The position numbers and the translations under genes were made by a program. The notes beneath the pieces are model-generated. The model was not told the DNA's origin, did not search any database, and worked only from the letters and a program-made list of their open reading frames with translations. From assembly GCA_002402315.1 (NCBI GenBank), contig DHFP01000115.1, positions 1 to 33,350 of the forward strand: 33,350 nt of DNA, read 5' to 3'. Source of the DNA: Clostridiales bacterium UBA4821 (GTDB lineage Bacteria; Bacillota; Clostridia; Acetivibrionales; UBA4821). The first letter of the stretch is position 1. Each line of letters begins with the position of its first letter. Of this stretch, positions 6,553 to 15,512 are shown piece after piece.

Positions 6553-9011
6553 TACTGCTGCTCTATTACCGGAGGTATTACCGAATTTGTGTTCTCTACT
6601 TTCGGCGCAACTTCTATTGTTGCTGCCGCCTCATCACGTGCAGTAATTTCTTTTACAATACAATCACTGCGTTTTGGAATATGTTTGGCTAAAGCAGTCT
6701 TTATTACAGTATCCATTGTGGAGGCAAATATAAACTTCATATGAGACCTTACTGTCTCAGGTATCTCCTCTACTTCTTTTTTATTTTCTACAGGTATAAT
6801 AACCGTTTTAATACCTGCTCTATGAGCTGCTATTACTTTTTCCTTTAATCCACCTATCGGAAGAACCCTGCCCCGAAGTGTTATTTCTCCCGTCATTGCA
6901 ACCTCCCTGCGGACAGGTATTCCGATAAGAGCCGATATTATAGCCGTGGCTATGGTTATACCTGCTGAAGGTCCATCCTTAGGTATTGCTCCTTCAGGCA
7001 CGTGTATATGGATGTCCATCTTGTTATGAAAATCCTTATCTATGCCTAATTCCTCAACCTTTGACCTAATATAACTCATTCCTGCTTTAGCAGACTCTTT
7101 CATAACATCTCCCAGATGACCGGTAAGTTCCAGCTTACCATTACCGTTCATTAAGGTTACTTCTATATATAGCACATCTCCACCAACAGGTGTCCATGCC
7201 AGTCCTGTCGCAATACCTACCTCGTCCTGCTCATTTGCCTTATCATATCTAAACTTTGGTATGCCCAGATATTGGTCTGTGTTCTTTTCTGTAACTTTAA
7301 GAGCCTTTTTATTTTCGGTAACCAGCTTTTTAGCTGCTTTTCTACATATTGTTGCCATCTCCCTCTCCAGACTTCTGACACCAGACTCCCTTGTATAACA
7401 ATTAATAGTCTGTCTTACTGCCCCTTCAGTTATTGTTACTTGTTTTGTAGTTAATCCATGCTTGGATAACTGCTTAGGTACGAGATACTTCAGGCATATG
7501 TTTACTTTTTCCTCTTCAGTGTAACTTGTCAGACTTATAATTTCCATCCTGTCAAGAAGAGGCTTGGGAATTGTATCAAGATTATTTGCTGTAGTTAAAA
7601 ATAACACATCTGATAAATCAAACGGAAGTTCAAGGTAATGATCCCTAAACGTATAATTTTGCTCTCCGTCAAGAACTTCCAACATTGCAGATGCCGGATC
7701 ACCTCTAAAGTCATGACTCATCTTGTCTACTTCATCAAGTAATATCAAGGCGTTCTTAGAACCCGCCTGCTTCATGGCTGCAATAATTCTTCCAGGCATA
7801 GCTCCTACATACGTACGCCTATGTCCTCTGATTTCAGCTTCATCCTTAACTCCACCCAAGGACATTCTTACATAGCTTCTGTTTAAGCACCTTGCAATTG
7901 ATTTTGCAATAGACGTTTTTCCAACTCCCGGAGGTCCAAATAGGCAAAGAATTGGTCCCTTTAATTCGTTCTTCAGCTTTCTGACAGCAAGATACTCTAT
8001 TATTCTCTCCTTAACCTTTTCCATCCCATAGTGGTCTTCATCCAATATCTCTTGTGCCCTTTTTAGGTCTATAACCTCCTCGGTAGTTTTATCCCATGGC
8101 AAATCAAGAACCCAATCAATATAGGTTCTTATAACTGAACCCTCGGCTGAACCCTGAGGCATTTTGACGAGCCTGTCCAGTTCTTTAAGCACCTTCTTTT
8201 CAGCTTCTTCAGTGAGATTTATCTTCTCCATTTTCTGCCTGTACTCTTCAATCTCTCCGGCTATGCCGTCCTTATCTCCCAGTTCATTTTGAATAGCCTT
8301 CATCTGTTCACGGAGATAGTACTCCTTTTGCATCTTATCTATCTGTTTTCTAACCCTTGAGTTTATATTTCTCTCAATCTCAAGAATCTCTATTTCTTTC
8401 ATTAATATTTCCAGTAACCGCTCCAACCTCTTTCTTGGGTGGAATTCGTCAAGTATTTCCTGCTTCTGTTCTGACTTCAGCATTATGTTGGATGCAATAT
8501 TATCTGCTAATCTACCTGGTTCTTCAATTGACATAACAGCTAACATAGTTTCAGGAGATACCTTGTTGCTTAGCTTTACATACTCTTCGAAGGTAGATAA
8601 TACCCTTCTCATTAATGCTTCAGCTTCTACCTTATGACTGCTGTCTTCAACAAAGATTTTTTCTGTTGCTTCAGCTATAAAAAACGGCTCATTCTGAACA
8701 AATTCCGAAATTTCTGCCCTACTTATTCCTTCTACAAGTACCCTTATTGTATCTCCAGGAAGTTTAAGCAGCTGCTTTACCCTCGAAATAGTACCCACGC
8801 TGAAAATATCCTCTTCTCCAGGAGCGTCCGTCTTTGCCTCTTTTTGAGTAACCAGAAAAATCATCTGATTACTTACCATAGCTTCCTCCAGCGCTTTAAT
8901 CGACTTTGGCCTGCCCACATCAAAGTGGAGTATCATATCAGGAAATACCGTCAATCCCCTGAGAGGCAAAAGAGGTAACACTTGCCGTTTAATTATCTTT
9001 TTTTCACCCAT
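6552..9011 (-). CDS. lon: ATP-dependent protease LonA
   Basis: 819 residues, full length for LonA. It degrades damaged and regulatory proteins in the cytoplasm as a hexamer. Domains in order: N-terminal substrate-binding domain (to about 200), coiled-coil region (about 200-250), AAA+ module with Walker A GPPGVGKTS (about 355) and Walker B ILLDEVDK, and the C-terminal protease domain with the Ser-Lys dyad (Ser in KDGPSAGIT near 679, Lys in GGLKEKVIAA near 722). The C-terminal tail runs about 30 residues past the protease domain. AGGGG precedes the ATG. It follows lonB on the same strand but is separated from it by a terminator and about 240 nt, so it probably has its own promoter. No CtsR or CIRCE operator was found upstream. 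Confidence 0.97.
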   Translation of the reverse strand: MGEKKIIKRQVLPLLPLRGLTVFPDMILHFDVGRPKSIKALEEAMVSNQMIFLVTQKEAKTDAPGEEDIFSVGTISRVKQLLKLPGDTIRVLVEGISRAEISEFVQNEPFFIAEATEKIFVEDSSHKVEAEALMRRVLSTFEEYVKLSNKVSPETMLAVMSIEEPGRLADNIASNIMLKSEQKQEILDEFHPRKRLERLLEILMKEIEILEIERNINSRVRKQIDKMQKEYYLREQMKAIQNELGDKDGIAGEIEEYRQKMEKINLTEEAEKKVLKELDRLVKMPQGSAEGSVIRTYIDWVLDLPWDKTTEEVIDLKRAQEILDEDHYGMEKVKERIIEYLAVRKLKNELKGPILCLFGPPGVGKTSIAKSIARCLNRSYVRMSLGGVKDEAEIRGHRRTYVGAMPGRIIAAMKQAGSKNALILLDEVDKMSHDFRGDPASAMLEVLDGEQNYTFRDHYLELPFDLSDVLFLTTANNLDTIPKPLLDRMEIISLTSYTEEEKVNICLKYLVPKQLSKHGLTTKQVTITEGAVRQTINCYTRESGVRSLEREMATICRKAAKKLVTENKKALKVTEKNTDQYLGIPKFRYDKANEQDEVGIATGLAWTPVGGDVLYIEVTLMNGNGKLELTGHLGDVMKESAKAGMSYIRSKVEELGIDKDFHNKMDIHIHVPEGAIPKDGPSAGITIATAIISALIGIPVRREVAMTGEITLRGRVLPIGGLKEKVIAAHRAGIKTVIIPVENKKEVEEIPETVRSHMKFIFASTMDTVIKTALAKHIPKRSDCIVKEITARDEAAATIEVAPKVENTNSVIPPVIEQQ

Positions 9012-9254
9012 TTACTCAGCCCCTTATAGTATTTTAACTTTTGTTATCTTAGTACTTAAAATTGATTAACCAGATACAATTTCATAGGAGGGTACATATA
9101 CTCATATGTAACACTAATCCTTACAATTCAATTTGATGGTCTGAAACATATACGGAAGAATTTCGACATTATTTTCATTTTCAGAAAAGGATATGAATCT
9201 AGATTATTGTTATTATACAATATATTAAATTAAATGAAAAGCCCTTGGAATGAA
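9012..9254 (-). promoter_or_regulatory. Upstream region of lon
   Basis: A gene-free stretch between the lonB terminator and the lon start. A TATAAT on the minus strand near 9215 is the best -10 match, with only a weak TTTTCA-like -35 at 17 nt. No CtsR heptamer pair, CIRCE element or LexA box is visible. There is nothing else recognisable in it. Confidence 0.3.
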
Positions 9255-9307
9255 AAAAAGTTGATTTAAATAATTCCAGAAGGGGCGATGCCCCTTCTGG
9301 AATTATT
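9255..9307 (-). terminator. Intrinsic terminator of lonB
   Basis: An 18-bp stem (9269-9286 with 9290-9307, core AGAAGGGGC) with a GAT loop is followed on the minus strand by CTTTTTTT. It starts 7 nt after the lonB stop codon. Confidence 0.92.
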
Positions 9308-9313
9308 TTCACA

Positions 9314-10984
9314 TTAAATTCCCTGCGCAGTAAGCAAGTTGGCCTGATTCTGAGATATAATTCCTCTAACCTGTTCAATAGTATCAAATAAGATACCGGC
9401 AATCTGGGTAATATCCTCAACAGCAATTACCTCTATGGACAGGTCGGCAAAACTTTCCTGCCAGTTTTCTTTTGGTATTATAATCTTTTCAACACCTGCC
9501 ACCCGTGCTGCTTCAATCTTGGCAGGTACTCCTCCTACAGGTTTAACCTTTCCCCGTATGGATATTTCTCCTGTCATTGCTATTCTGTTATCTATAGGCA
9601 AATTAGATATGGATGAATAAACCGCCATGGCAATTGCTATCCCTGCTGAAGGTCCATCGATAGGTATTCCCCCGGGAAAATTTATGTGAATATCATATTC
9701 CTTAGGGTCAACACCCAGATGCTTCTTTATTACAGTTAATACATTTTCTACTGACGCCTTGGCAGAACTTGTTCTTTTAAGCTTTTGACCCCTGTTATCA
9801 ACCTCTTCCTGTTCTATAATTCCAGTTACCGTTAAAGTTCCTTGTCTATCCTTAACCGGACAAGTACTGGCTTCAATATCAATAACCATGCCCAGGCAAG
9901 CGCCATAGACAGCCAGCCCATTTACAAATCCAACCTGTTTCCCAACTCCTACCTTTTTATCCAGTCTCATGTTGTAATGTCCTGAATCAATAACCCATTC
10001 AATATCTTTCTGAGTTATCATTTGCCTGCCTTCAACCAGGGAAATGCTTCCTGCTATCTGTATTATATTTACAGCATCCCTCCCGTTATTTGCATACTTA
10101 GCAACAAGATTCTCTATTCCGTCCTCCAACTTTAAGCCGCCTTTTCTGGCTGCATTCCGCGCAATTTTACTTACCTCTACAGTTAAAAGCGGCCTGAAAA
10201 AAACTTCTACACATCTCGAGCGCAATGCAAGTGGAATTTCCTCGGCAGAACGTGTTGTTGCCCCAACCAACCTGAAATCTGCAGGAAGCCCCTTCTGAAA
10301 TATTTCATGTATATGCTGGGGGATATTATTGTCTTCCGAACTGTAGTATGCACTTTCGAGGAATACCTTCCTATCTTCTAATACTTTTAATAGCTTGTTC
10401 ATCTGAATCGGGTGCAGTTCTCCTATCTCATCTATAAATAGAATACCTCCGTGTGCCTTTGTAACAGCACCTGGCTTGGGCTGCGGTATACCTGCAGTAC
10501 CATAAGCCCCTGCCCCCTGGTAAATTGGGTCATGCACTGAGCCTATAAGAGGATCAGCTATACCCCTCTCATCAAAACGCAATGTTGTTGCATCCATCTC
10601 GGCAAAGCATGCATCTTTCCTGAATGGTGAGAATGGCATACTCTTAGCTTCTTCAAGTACAACCCTTGCAGCTGCAGTCTTTCCCACGCCTGGAGGTCCA
10701 TATATTATTACATGTTGGGGATTTGGGCCGCACAAAGCTGCCCTTAGCGCCCTCAGCCCCTGCTCCTGACCTATAATTTCATTTAAACTTGATGGCCTTG
10801 TCTTTTCAGCCAATGGCTCGGTTAGTCTTATCTCTCTTAATTTTCGGAGCTTTTCCATCTCTTTTTTGGACTCCCGGTCAATAGCAGATTTATTACCCTG
10901 TTGGGATTTTAGCAGATTTAAAAAATATAATCCAATTACTATTGTAAAAAACAGTTGTATTAAAAAAATTATATTACTTACCAT
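9314..10984 (-). CDS. lonB: Lon-like ATP-dependent protease LonB
   Basis: 556 residues. Clostridial and bacillar LonB lacks the long N-terminal domain of LonA. Here the N-terminus is a membrane-spanning or membrane-associated helix (residues about 3-25) followed by a charged linker. The AAA+ part has Walker A GPPGVGKTA (near residue 98) and ILFIDEIGEL as Walker B. The protease domain has its Ser in PIDGPSAGIAI and its Lys in GGVPAKIEAAR. In Bacillus, LonB is tied to sporulation; a like role here is inference. The ATG at 10984 is preferred over the GTG at 10990 because AGGAGG overlaps the latter. It lies between clpX and lonA on the same strand. Confidence 0.94.
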   Translation of the reverse strand: MVSNIIFLIQLFFTIVIGLYFLNLLKSQQGNKSAIDRESKKEMEKLRKLREIRLTEPLAEKTRPSSLNEIIGQEQGLRALRAALCGPNPQHVIIYGPPGVGKTAAARVVLEEAKSMPFSPFRKDACFAEMDATTLRFDERGIADPLIGSVHDPIYQGAGAYGTAGIPQPKPGAVTKAHGGILFIDEIGELHPIQMNKLLKVLEDRKVFLESAYYSSEDNNIPQHIHEIFQKGLPADFRLVGATTRSAEEIPLALRSRCVEVFFRPLLTVEVSKIARNAARKGGLKLEDGIENLVAKYANNGRDAVNIIQIAGSISLVEGRQMITQKDIEWVIDSGHYNMRLDKKVGVGKQVGFVNGLAVYGACLGMVIDIEASTCPVKDRQGTLTVTGIIEQEEVDNRGQKLKRTSSAKASVENVLTVIKKHLGVDPKEYDIHINFPGGIPIDGPSAGIAIAMAVYSSISNLPIDNRIAMTGEISIRGKVKPVGGVPAKIEAARVAGVEKIIIPKENWQESFADLSIEVIAVEDITQIAGILFDTIEQVRGIISQNQANLLTAQGI

Positions 10985-11058
10985 ATCCACCCTCCTGTTC
11001 TAGAACTCAATACTAGACATTGCCTATATTATTTTCTTGTATCATTATTTTTATCCTA

Positions 11059-11127
11059 AGGAATGATAAAACAATAAATTCAAAAAATATCTCACTTAAA
11101 AATCGCGTTTATTATTTCATCATTCCT
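11059..11127. repeat. 70-bp hairpin repeat, copy 2
   Basis: 69 bp closely matching 6483-6552: the right arm (11108-11127) is identical to the first copy, the left arm (11059-11078) has two changes, and the centre keeps AAAATATCTCACTT. It lies between lonB and the clpX terminator, so the two copies bracket the lonB-lonA segment. Confidence 0.85.
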
Positions 11128-11130
11128 AAA

Positions 11131-11167
11131 AAAGAAAATGAGCTTTGGTTAATTACCAAAACTCATT
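11131..11167 (-). terminator. Intrinsic terminator of clpX
   Basis: Arms 11137-11149 and 11155-11167 pair (AATGAGCTTTGGT against ACCAAAACTCATT, one mismatch). They are followed on the minus strand by a T-rich tract. It lies 30 nt after the clpX stop. Confidence 0.8.
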
Positions 11168-11197
11168 CTTATATCTTAGATCCTATTATTATCTTAA

Positions 11198-12493
11198 TTA
11201 TGATACTGATTCCCTCTTTATCCTATTCTTCCTTTGAAGAGGTTTCTTTAGAGGTTTCTTATTCTCATTAACAACCAAATCCGGTAATGCTTTCTTGTCT
11301 ATTGTTTCTTTAGTTATTATACATTTTTCTACATTACTTATTGAAGGTATATCATACATAATATCCAATATTGCATCTTCTATGATTGACCTGAGTCCTC
11401 TAGCACCTGTATTTCTCTCTAAGGCTTTTTCTGCTATAAATTCAATAGCCTCATCCGAAAACTCAAGTATTACATCATCCATCTCAAACAGCTTTTGATA
11501 CTGTTTGGTAAGAGCATTCTTGGGTTCGGTTAGTATTTGCACAAGAGCTTTTCTGTCAAGTTCGTGCAATGTTACTATTACCGGCAGTCTCCCTACAAAC
11601 TCAGGTATCATACCATACTTTAACAGGTCTTGAGGAAGAATATGGCTTAATATCTCTCCCATTTCTCTTTTCTTTGGGCTTTCAATCATTGCTCCAAAAC
11701 CCATAGACTTCTTGCCTATCCTATTCATAATTATTTTATCAATACCGTCAAATGCTCCTCCACAGATAAATAAAATATTGGTCGTATCTATCTGTATAAA
11801 CTCCTGATGAGGATGTTTCCTTCCACCCTGTGGCGGAACAGAAGCAACGGTGCCTTCCAGTATTTTTAATAATGCTTGCTGTACGCCTTCTCCACTGACA
11901 TCTCTTGTAATTGATGGATTTTCTGACTTGCGTGCAATCTTATCAATCTCATCAATATATACAATACCCTTTTCTGCCTTTTCAATATCATAGTCAGCAG
12001 CCTGAATGAGTTTTAACAGGATATTCTCAACGTCCTCACCCACATACCCTGCTTCGGTTAGGGAAGTAGCATCAGCAATTGCAAAAGGTACATTTAATAT
12101 CCTTGCAAGTGTCTGCGCAAGCAGCGTTTTACCAGACCCTGTAGGCCCTAACATAACAATATTACTTTTTTGAAGTTCTACATCATTACCCTTGTTGTCA
12201 TGGTTTATCCTCTTATAGTGATTGTAGACCGCAACAGCAAGAGATTTCTTGGCCGCCTCCTGATCTATTACATACTGGTCAAGAATATCCTTGATTTCTT
12301 TAGGCTTAGGAATTTCGTTAAGATCGCTCTCCGTCCTTGCTTCTTCAAATTCTTCCTCAATTATCTCAGAACATAATTCAATACACTCATCACAAATATA
12401 AACCCCAGGTCCTGCAACCAGTCTCTTCACCTGCTCCTGTGTCTTACCACAAAAAGAGCACTTTAACTGTTTCTTATCATCATACCTTGACAT
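11198..12493 (-). CDS. clpX: ATP-dependent unfoldase ClpX
   Basis: 431 residues. ClpX recognises, unfolds and feeds substrates to ClpP. The N-terminal zinc-binding domain has Cys12, Cys15, Cys34 and Cys37 (KCSFCGK and YICDEC). Walker A is GPTGSGKT (about 116-123), Walker B IVYIDEIDK, and the pore loop GYVGEDV. The ClpP-docking loop reads KKSMGFGAM, with Met where IGF is usual, a conservative change. The C-terminal tail is unusually basic. It is 31 nt downstream of clpP and probably co-transcribed with it. The chain tig-clpP-clpX is the standard clostridial order. Confidence 0.97.
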   Translation of the reverse strand: MSRYDDKKQLKCSFCGKTQEQVKRLVAGPGVYICDECIELCSEIIEEEFEEARTESDLNEIPKPKEIKDILDQYVIDQEAAKKSLAVAVYNHYKRINHDNKGNDVELQKSNIVMLGPTGSGKTLLAQTLARILNVPFAIADATSLTEAGYVGEDVENILLKLIQAADYDIEKAEKGIVYIDEIDKIARKSENPSITRDVSGEGVQQALLKILEGTVASVPPQGGRKHPHQEFIQIDTTNILFICGGAFDGIDKIIMNRIGKKSMGFGAMIESPKKREMGEILSHILPQDLLKYGMIPEFVGRLPVIVTLHELDRKALVQILTEPKNALTKQYQKLFEMDDVILEFSDEAIEFIAEKALERNTGARGLRSIIEDAILDIMYDIPSISNVEKCIITKETIDKKALPDLVVNENKKPLKKPLQRKNRIKRESVS

Positions 12494-12524
12494 ATAATAT
12501 ATTCACCTCATTTACTGCTGCAAA

Positions 12525-13109
12525 TTATTTTTTTCTGGTCAGGACTTCATCTATAAGGCCATATTCCTTTGCCTCTTCTGCTGCCATGAAGAAGTCTCTA
12601 TCCGAATCCTTCTCCACCTTTTCCAGAGGCTGGCCCGTTCTTTCACTTAGAATTTTGTTTATCTTATTCTTTGTTTTTAATATCCAATCCGCATGAATTT
12701 TTATATCTGTCGCCTGTCCTCTTGCTCCACCCATAGGTTGGTGTATCATTATTTCACTGTTTGGTAATGCAAACCTCTTGCCTTTAGCGCCAGCCGCCAG
12801 CAAGAATGCTCCCATACTTGCTGCCATGCCAACACAAATAGTAGATACATCAGGCTTCACATGCTGCATAGTATCGTAAATAGCAAAACCTGCAGTTACT
12901 GAACCTCCAGGACTATTTATATATAAGTGTATATCTTTATCAGGGTCTTCAGCCTCTAAAAATAGAAGTTGTGCTACAATTAAACTTGCGGTAACCTCGT
13001 TTACTTCTTCACCCAAGAATATTATTCTCTCTTTTAGAAGCCTCGAATAAATGTCGTATGACCTTTCTCCCCTGTTAGTCTGTTCAACAACAATTGGTAC
13101 TAAACTCAC
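12525..13109 (-). CDS. clpP: ClpP protease subunit
   Basis: 194 residues, full length. It forms the double-heptamer serine protease chamber that works with ClpX (encoded next). The catalytic triad is intact: Ser98 in GMAASMG, His123 in EIMIHQPMGG and Asp172 in the DRDFF segment. The start is a GTG at 13109, placed 8 nt after AGGAGG; the first residues (SLVPIVVEQTNRGERSYDIYS) are the usual N-terminal processing region. It lies 19 nt downstream of tig, so the two form an operon. Confidence 0.97.
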   Translation of the reverse strand: MSLVPIVVEQTNRGERSYDIYSRLLKERIIFLGEEVNEVTASLIVAQLLFLEAEDPDKDIHLYINSPGGSVTAGFAIYDTMQHVKPDVSTICVGMAASMGAFLLAAGAKGKRFALPNSEIMIHQPMGGARGQATDIKIHADWILKTKNKINKILSERTGQPLEKVEKDSDRDFFMAAEEAKEYGLIDEVLTRKK

Positions 13110-13128
13110 TATCTATACCTCCTTATTA

Positions 13129-14415
13129 TTATACCATCTTGGCATTATCCATCAATAGCTTGACAATTTTTTCAACCTCTACTTCTTCTTTTATATATTT
13201 TATATCGTTTTCTTTTAAATGTTTCTTAAATTCTTCAACTTCTTGAAAGTAACCTTCGGCCAAATCTGAAATCTTGTTTTCTACATCCTCATCAGATAAT
13301 TCTATTTTTTCCCTCTTGCCAATCTCTTCCAGTATCAGCTGAACTTCAACAGATTTCTTAGCGCTCTCTCTAAACTGAAGTCTAAACTTATTATAATCCA
13401 TATTCGTATGCTTCAAGTAATTTTCAAGATTTAGTCCCTGCATGCTCAGTCTCCACTCGAAGTCCCTTACAATACTGTCTATTTGCTTCTCAATCATAGC
13501 CTGAGGTATATCAATCATAGCCTTTTCAACCAGTTTATCTATCAACTCATCTTCCATTTCTTTTTTTGCCTTTTGCTCTTTCGTCTTCATAAGTTTTGAC
13601 TTTATATCATCTTTTAATTCATTCAATGTATCAGATTCACTTACATCTTTTGCAAATTCATTATCAAGTACAGGCAGCTCTTTTGCTTTTATTCCATGAA
13701 TCAGAACTTTGAAAGCAGCTTCCTTGCCGGCAATATTTTTGGAATGATATTCTTCAGGAAAAGTCACCTTAATCTCTCTTTCCTCATTTATTATCATGCC
13801 AATAAGCTGGTCCTCAAATCCTTCTATGAAACTTCCCTTTCCAATTTCCAAATCATAATTGGTGCCTTTTCCACCTTGAAAAGCTTCTCCGTCTATAAAC
13901 CCTTCAAAGTCTATTGTTGCAATATCGCCCTTTTGTAGTTTTCTATCATCAACGGTTATTATCCTGGCATTTTTTTCACGCATTCTTTCAAGCTCTTGGT
14001 CTATTTCTTGCTCGGTTACATTATACTCTGCTTTTTTTACTTCTATACCCTTATAATTCTCAATTTCAACCTCTGGTTTAACCGTAACTTCTACAGTAAA
14101 TTTGAGGTTTTTGCCTGAACCAATATCAATAATATCTACATCGTTTCTATCCACAACTAAGATATTTTTTTCTTCTATAGCTTTTTCATAAGCTTCAGAG
14201 CCTATATCGTTAAATGTATCTTCATACAGAACTTGCTCTCCATAGTATCTCTCTACCATCTTTTTTGGAGCTTTACCCTTTCTAAAACCAGGTATGGAAA
14301 ATTTTTTTGCATTCTTTTGGTATGCTTTCTGTAAAGCTTCTTCAAATTTTTCTGCTTCAACTTCAATTTCAAGTTTCAGCTTGTTTTTCTCAATCTTTTC
14401 TACCTTGACATTCAT
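13129..14415 (-). CDS. tig: Trigger factor, ribosome-bound chaperone
   Basis: 428 residues, the usual length. It binds at the ribosome exit and helps new chains fold. The N-terminal ribosome-binding domain contains the signature GFRKGKAPKK (about 43-52). The FKBP-type prolyl isomerase domain (about 160-250) runs from GDIATIDFEGFIDGEAFQGG to KVLIHGIKAKELP. The C-terminal chaperone arms are long, charged helices. GGAGG lies 12 nt before the ATG. It is the first gene of the tig-clpP-clpX operon, so folding and degradation machinery are made together. Confidence 0.97.
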   Translation of the reverse strand: MNVKVEKIEKNKLKLEIEVEAEKFEEALQKAYQKNAKKFSIPGFRKGKAPKKMVERYYGEQVLYEDTFNDIGSEAYEKAIEEKNILVVDRNDVDIIDIGSGKNLKFTVEVTVKPEVEIENYKGIEVKKAEYNVTEQEIDQELERMREKNARIITVDDRKLQKGDIATIDFEGFIDGEAFQGGKGTNYDLEIGKGSFIEGFEDQLIGMIINEEREIKVTFPEEYHSKNIAGKEAAFKVLIHGIKAKELPVLDNEFAKDVSESDTLNELKDDIKSKLMKTKEQKAKKEMEDELIDKLVEKAMIDIPQAMIEKQIDSIVRDFEWRLSMQGLNLENYLKHTNMDYNKFRLQFRESAKKSVEVQLILEEIGKREKIELSDEDVENKISDLAEGYFQEVEEFKKHLKENDIKYIKEEVEVEKIVKLLMDNAKMV

Positions 14416-14520
14416 TACCTAATATATCCTCCCTAAGTTTACTGTAAAAATAATAGTAATCTATTTTATCATAACATATGCCATTATAACATAAGCCCAA
14501 AAAAAATCAAATCAAAAATA

Positions 14521-14564
14521 TATAATCTGAAATATTATAATCTGAAATATATAATCAGAAATAT
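14521..14564. repeat. Three tandem copies of a 15-bp AT-rich unit
   Basis: The unit TATAATCTGAAATAT occurs at 14521-14535 and 14536-14550, and with one change (CAG for CTG) at about 14550-14564. It lies just after the stop of the metallophosphoesterase gene and upstream of tig. Each unit contains TATAAT on the plus strand. Confidence 0.85.
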
Positions 14565-14568
14565 AAAT

Positions 14569-15264
14569 TTACATAAGTCTACAAGGCTTAAAGTCCAGAT
14601 AATCTGATGATACAAATTTAAACTCTATCCCATTAATAATTCCCTGTCGGGCTAAACTAAAATCGCCATGCAAATGCCCGTAAACACAAATACTTACATT
14701 ATAATCTTTCATAATTTTAATGAAGCCGCTATCATTATTATTATAACTAAACGGTGGGTAATGCAGTACGGTAATAATTCTGTCTCTACCGGCTTTTTCA
14801 CCTTGTTCAAGTGAGAATTCCAACCTTTTTTGTTCTCTATTGAATATTTTCTCATCTTCTTCTCCTGCACCTTTATCGCAGTAAGACCACCCTCTAGTTC
14901 CACAAATAATCCAGTCCTCATATTCAAAATAATTATTATGTAAAAAAAATAAATTTAGGAATCGGTTTTCTTCCAAGAACCTGTTCATTTTGGCAATGGT
15001 AGTCCACCAATAGTCATGATTGCCCTTTGATATGATTTTTCTTCCCGGCAGCATATTCAGGAATTGAAAATCTTCCAAAGCATCCTCAAGGTACGTAGCC
15101 CATGAAACATCTCCCGGTATGATGACCGTATCCTCTTCCTTGATAGTTTCCAACCAGTTTCTTTTTAGTTTTTCAGCATGCCCTTCCCATTGTGAACTGA
15201 ATATGTCCATAGGCTTGTTGGTTCCCAGTGAAAGGTGAAGATCAGAAATAGCATAAAGAGCCAT
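14569..15264 (-). CDS. Metallophosphoesterase, calcineurin-like
   Basis: 231 residues. All signature blocks of a two-metal phosphoesterase are visible: ISDLHLS near the start, IIPGDVSW, SKGNHDYWW, LHYPPF and VYGHLHG. The substrate is unknown; relatives in Firmicutes are uncharacterised cytoplasmic phosphohydrolases. The ATG at 15264 is chosen because GAGGAGAG lies just upstream, while the longer TTG start would sit inside that site. Between this gene and tig (14416-14568) the sequence is AT-rich with a 15-bp tandem repeat. It stands alone on the minus strand, diverging from the exported protease gene. Confidence 0.92.
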   Translation of the reverse strand: MALYAISDLHLSLGTNKPMDIFSSQWEGHAEKLKRNWLETIKEEDTVIIPGDVSWATYLEDALEDFQFLNMLPGRKIISKGNHDYWWTTIAKMNRFLEENRFLNLFFLHNNYFEYEDWIICGTRGWSYCDKGAGEEDEKIFNREQKRLEFSLEQGEKAGRDRIITVLHYPPFSYNNNDSGFIKIMKDYNVSICVYGHLHGDFSLARQGIINGIEFKFVSSDYLDFKPCRLM

Positions 15265-15435
15265 AAAAACTCTCCTCAAAGAAATACAAACTTCTGTTCA
15301 TGTAATATATTAACATTACAAGCCTAATATTTCAATTAATTTTCTAATATAACTACACTAATCCATTAATATGATGTGTATTAATTATTAATCTATTCTT
15401 TACAAAAAGTCTTTCCTAATAATGGAATTTTTTAG

Positions 15436-15463
15436 TTGCGTATCAAGGATTGTATGCTATACT
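15436..15463 (+). promoter_or_regulatory. Predicted sigma-A promoter with extended -10
   Basis: TTGCGT (15436-15441), 16-nt spacer, TATACT (15458-15463) preceded by TGC, an extended -10 element. It lies about 50 nt before the start of the HtrA-like gene and probably drives it and the next gene. Confidence 0.65.
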
Positions 15464-15512
15464 AAATTTATAAAAGTTAACAATTTTACTAAATATTTAA
15501 GGAGGATTTGAC

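Noticed and set aside
9012..9240. Heat-shock operators (CtsR or CIRCE) before lon
   Set aside because: No pair of GGTCAAA heptamers and no CIRCE inverted repeat were found by eye.
9199..9426. Minus-strand 75-codon frame over the lonB end and terminator
   Set aside because: It is out of frame with lonB, crosses the terminator and has no ribosome-binding site.
10997..11006. GTTCTAGAAC upstream of lonB as a LexA box
   Set aside because: The half-sites are in the wrong order and spacing for GAAC-N4-GTTC; it is only a short palindrome.
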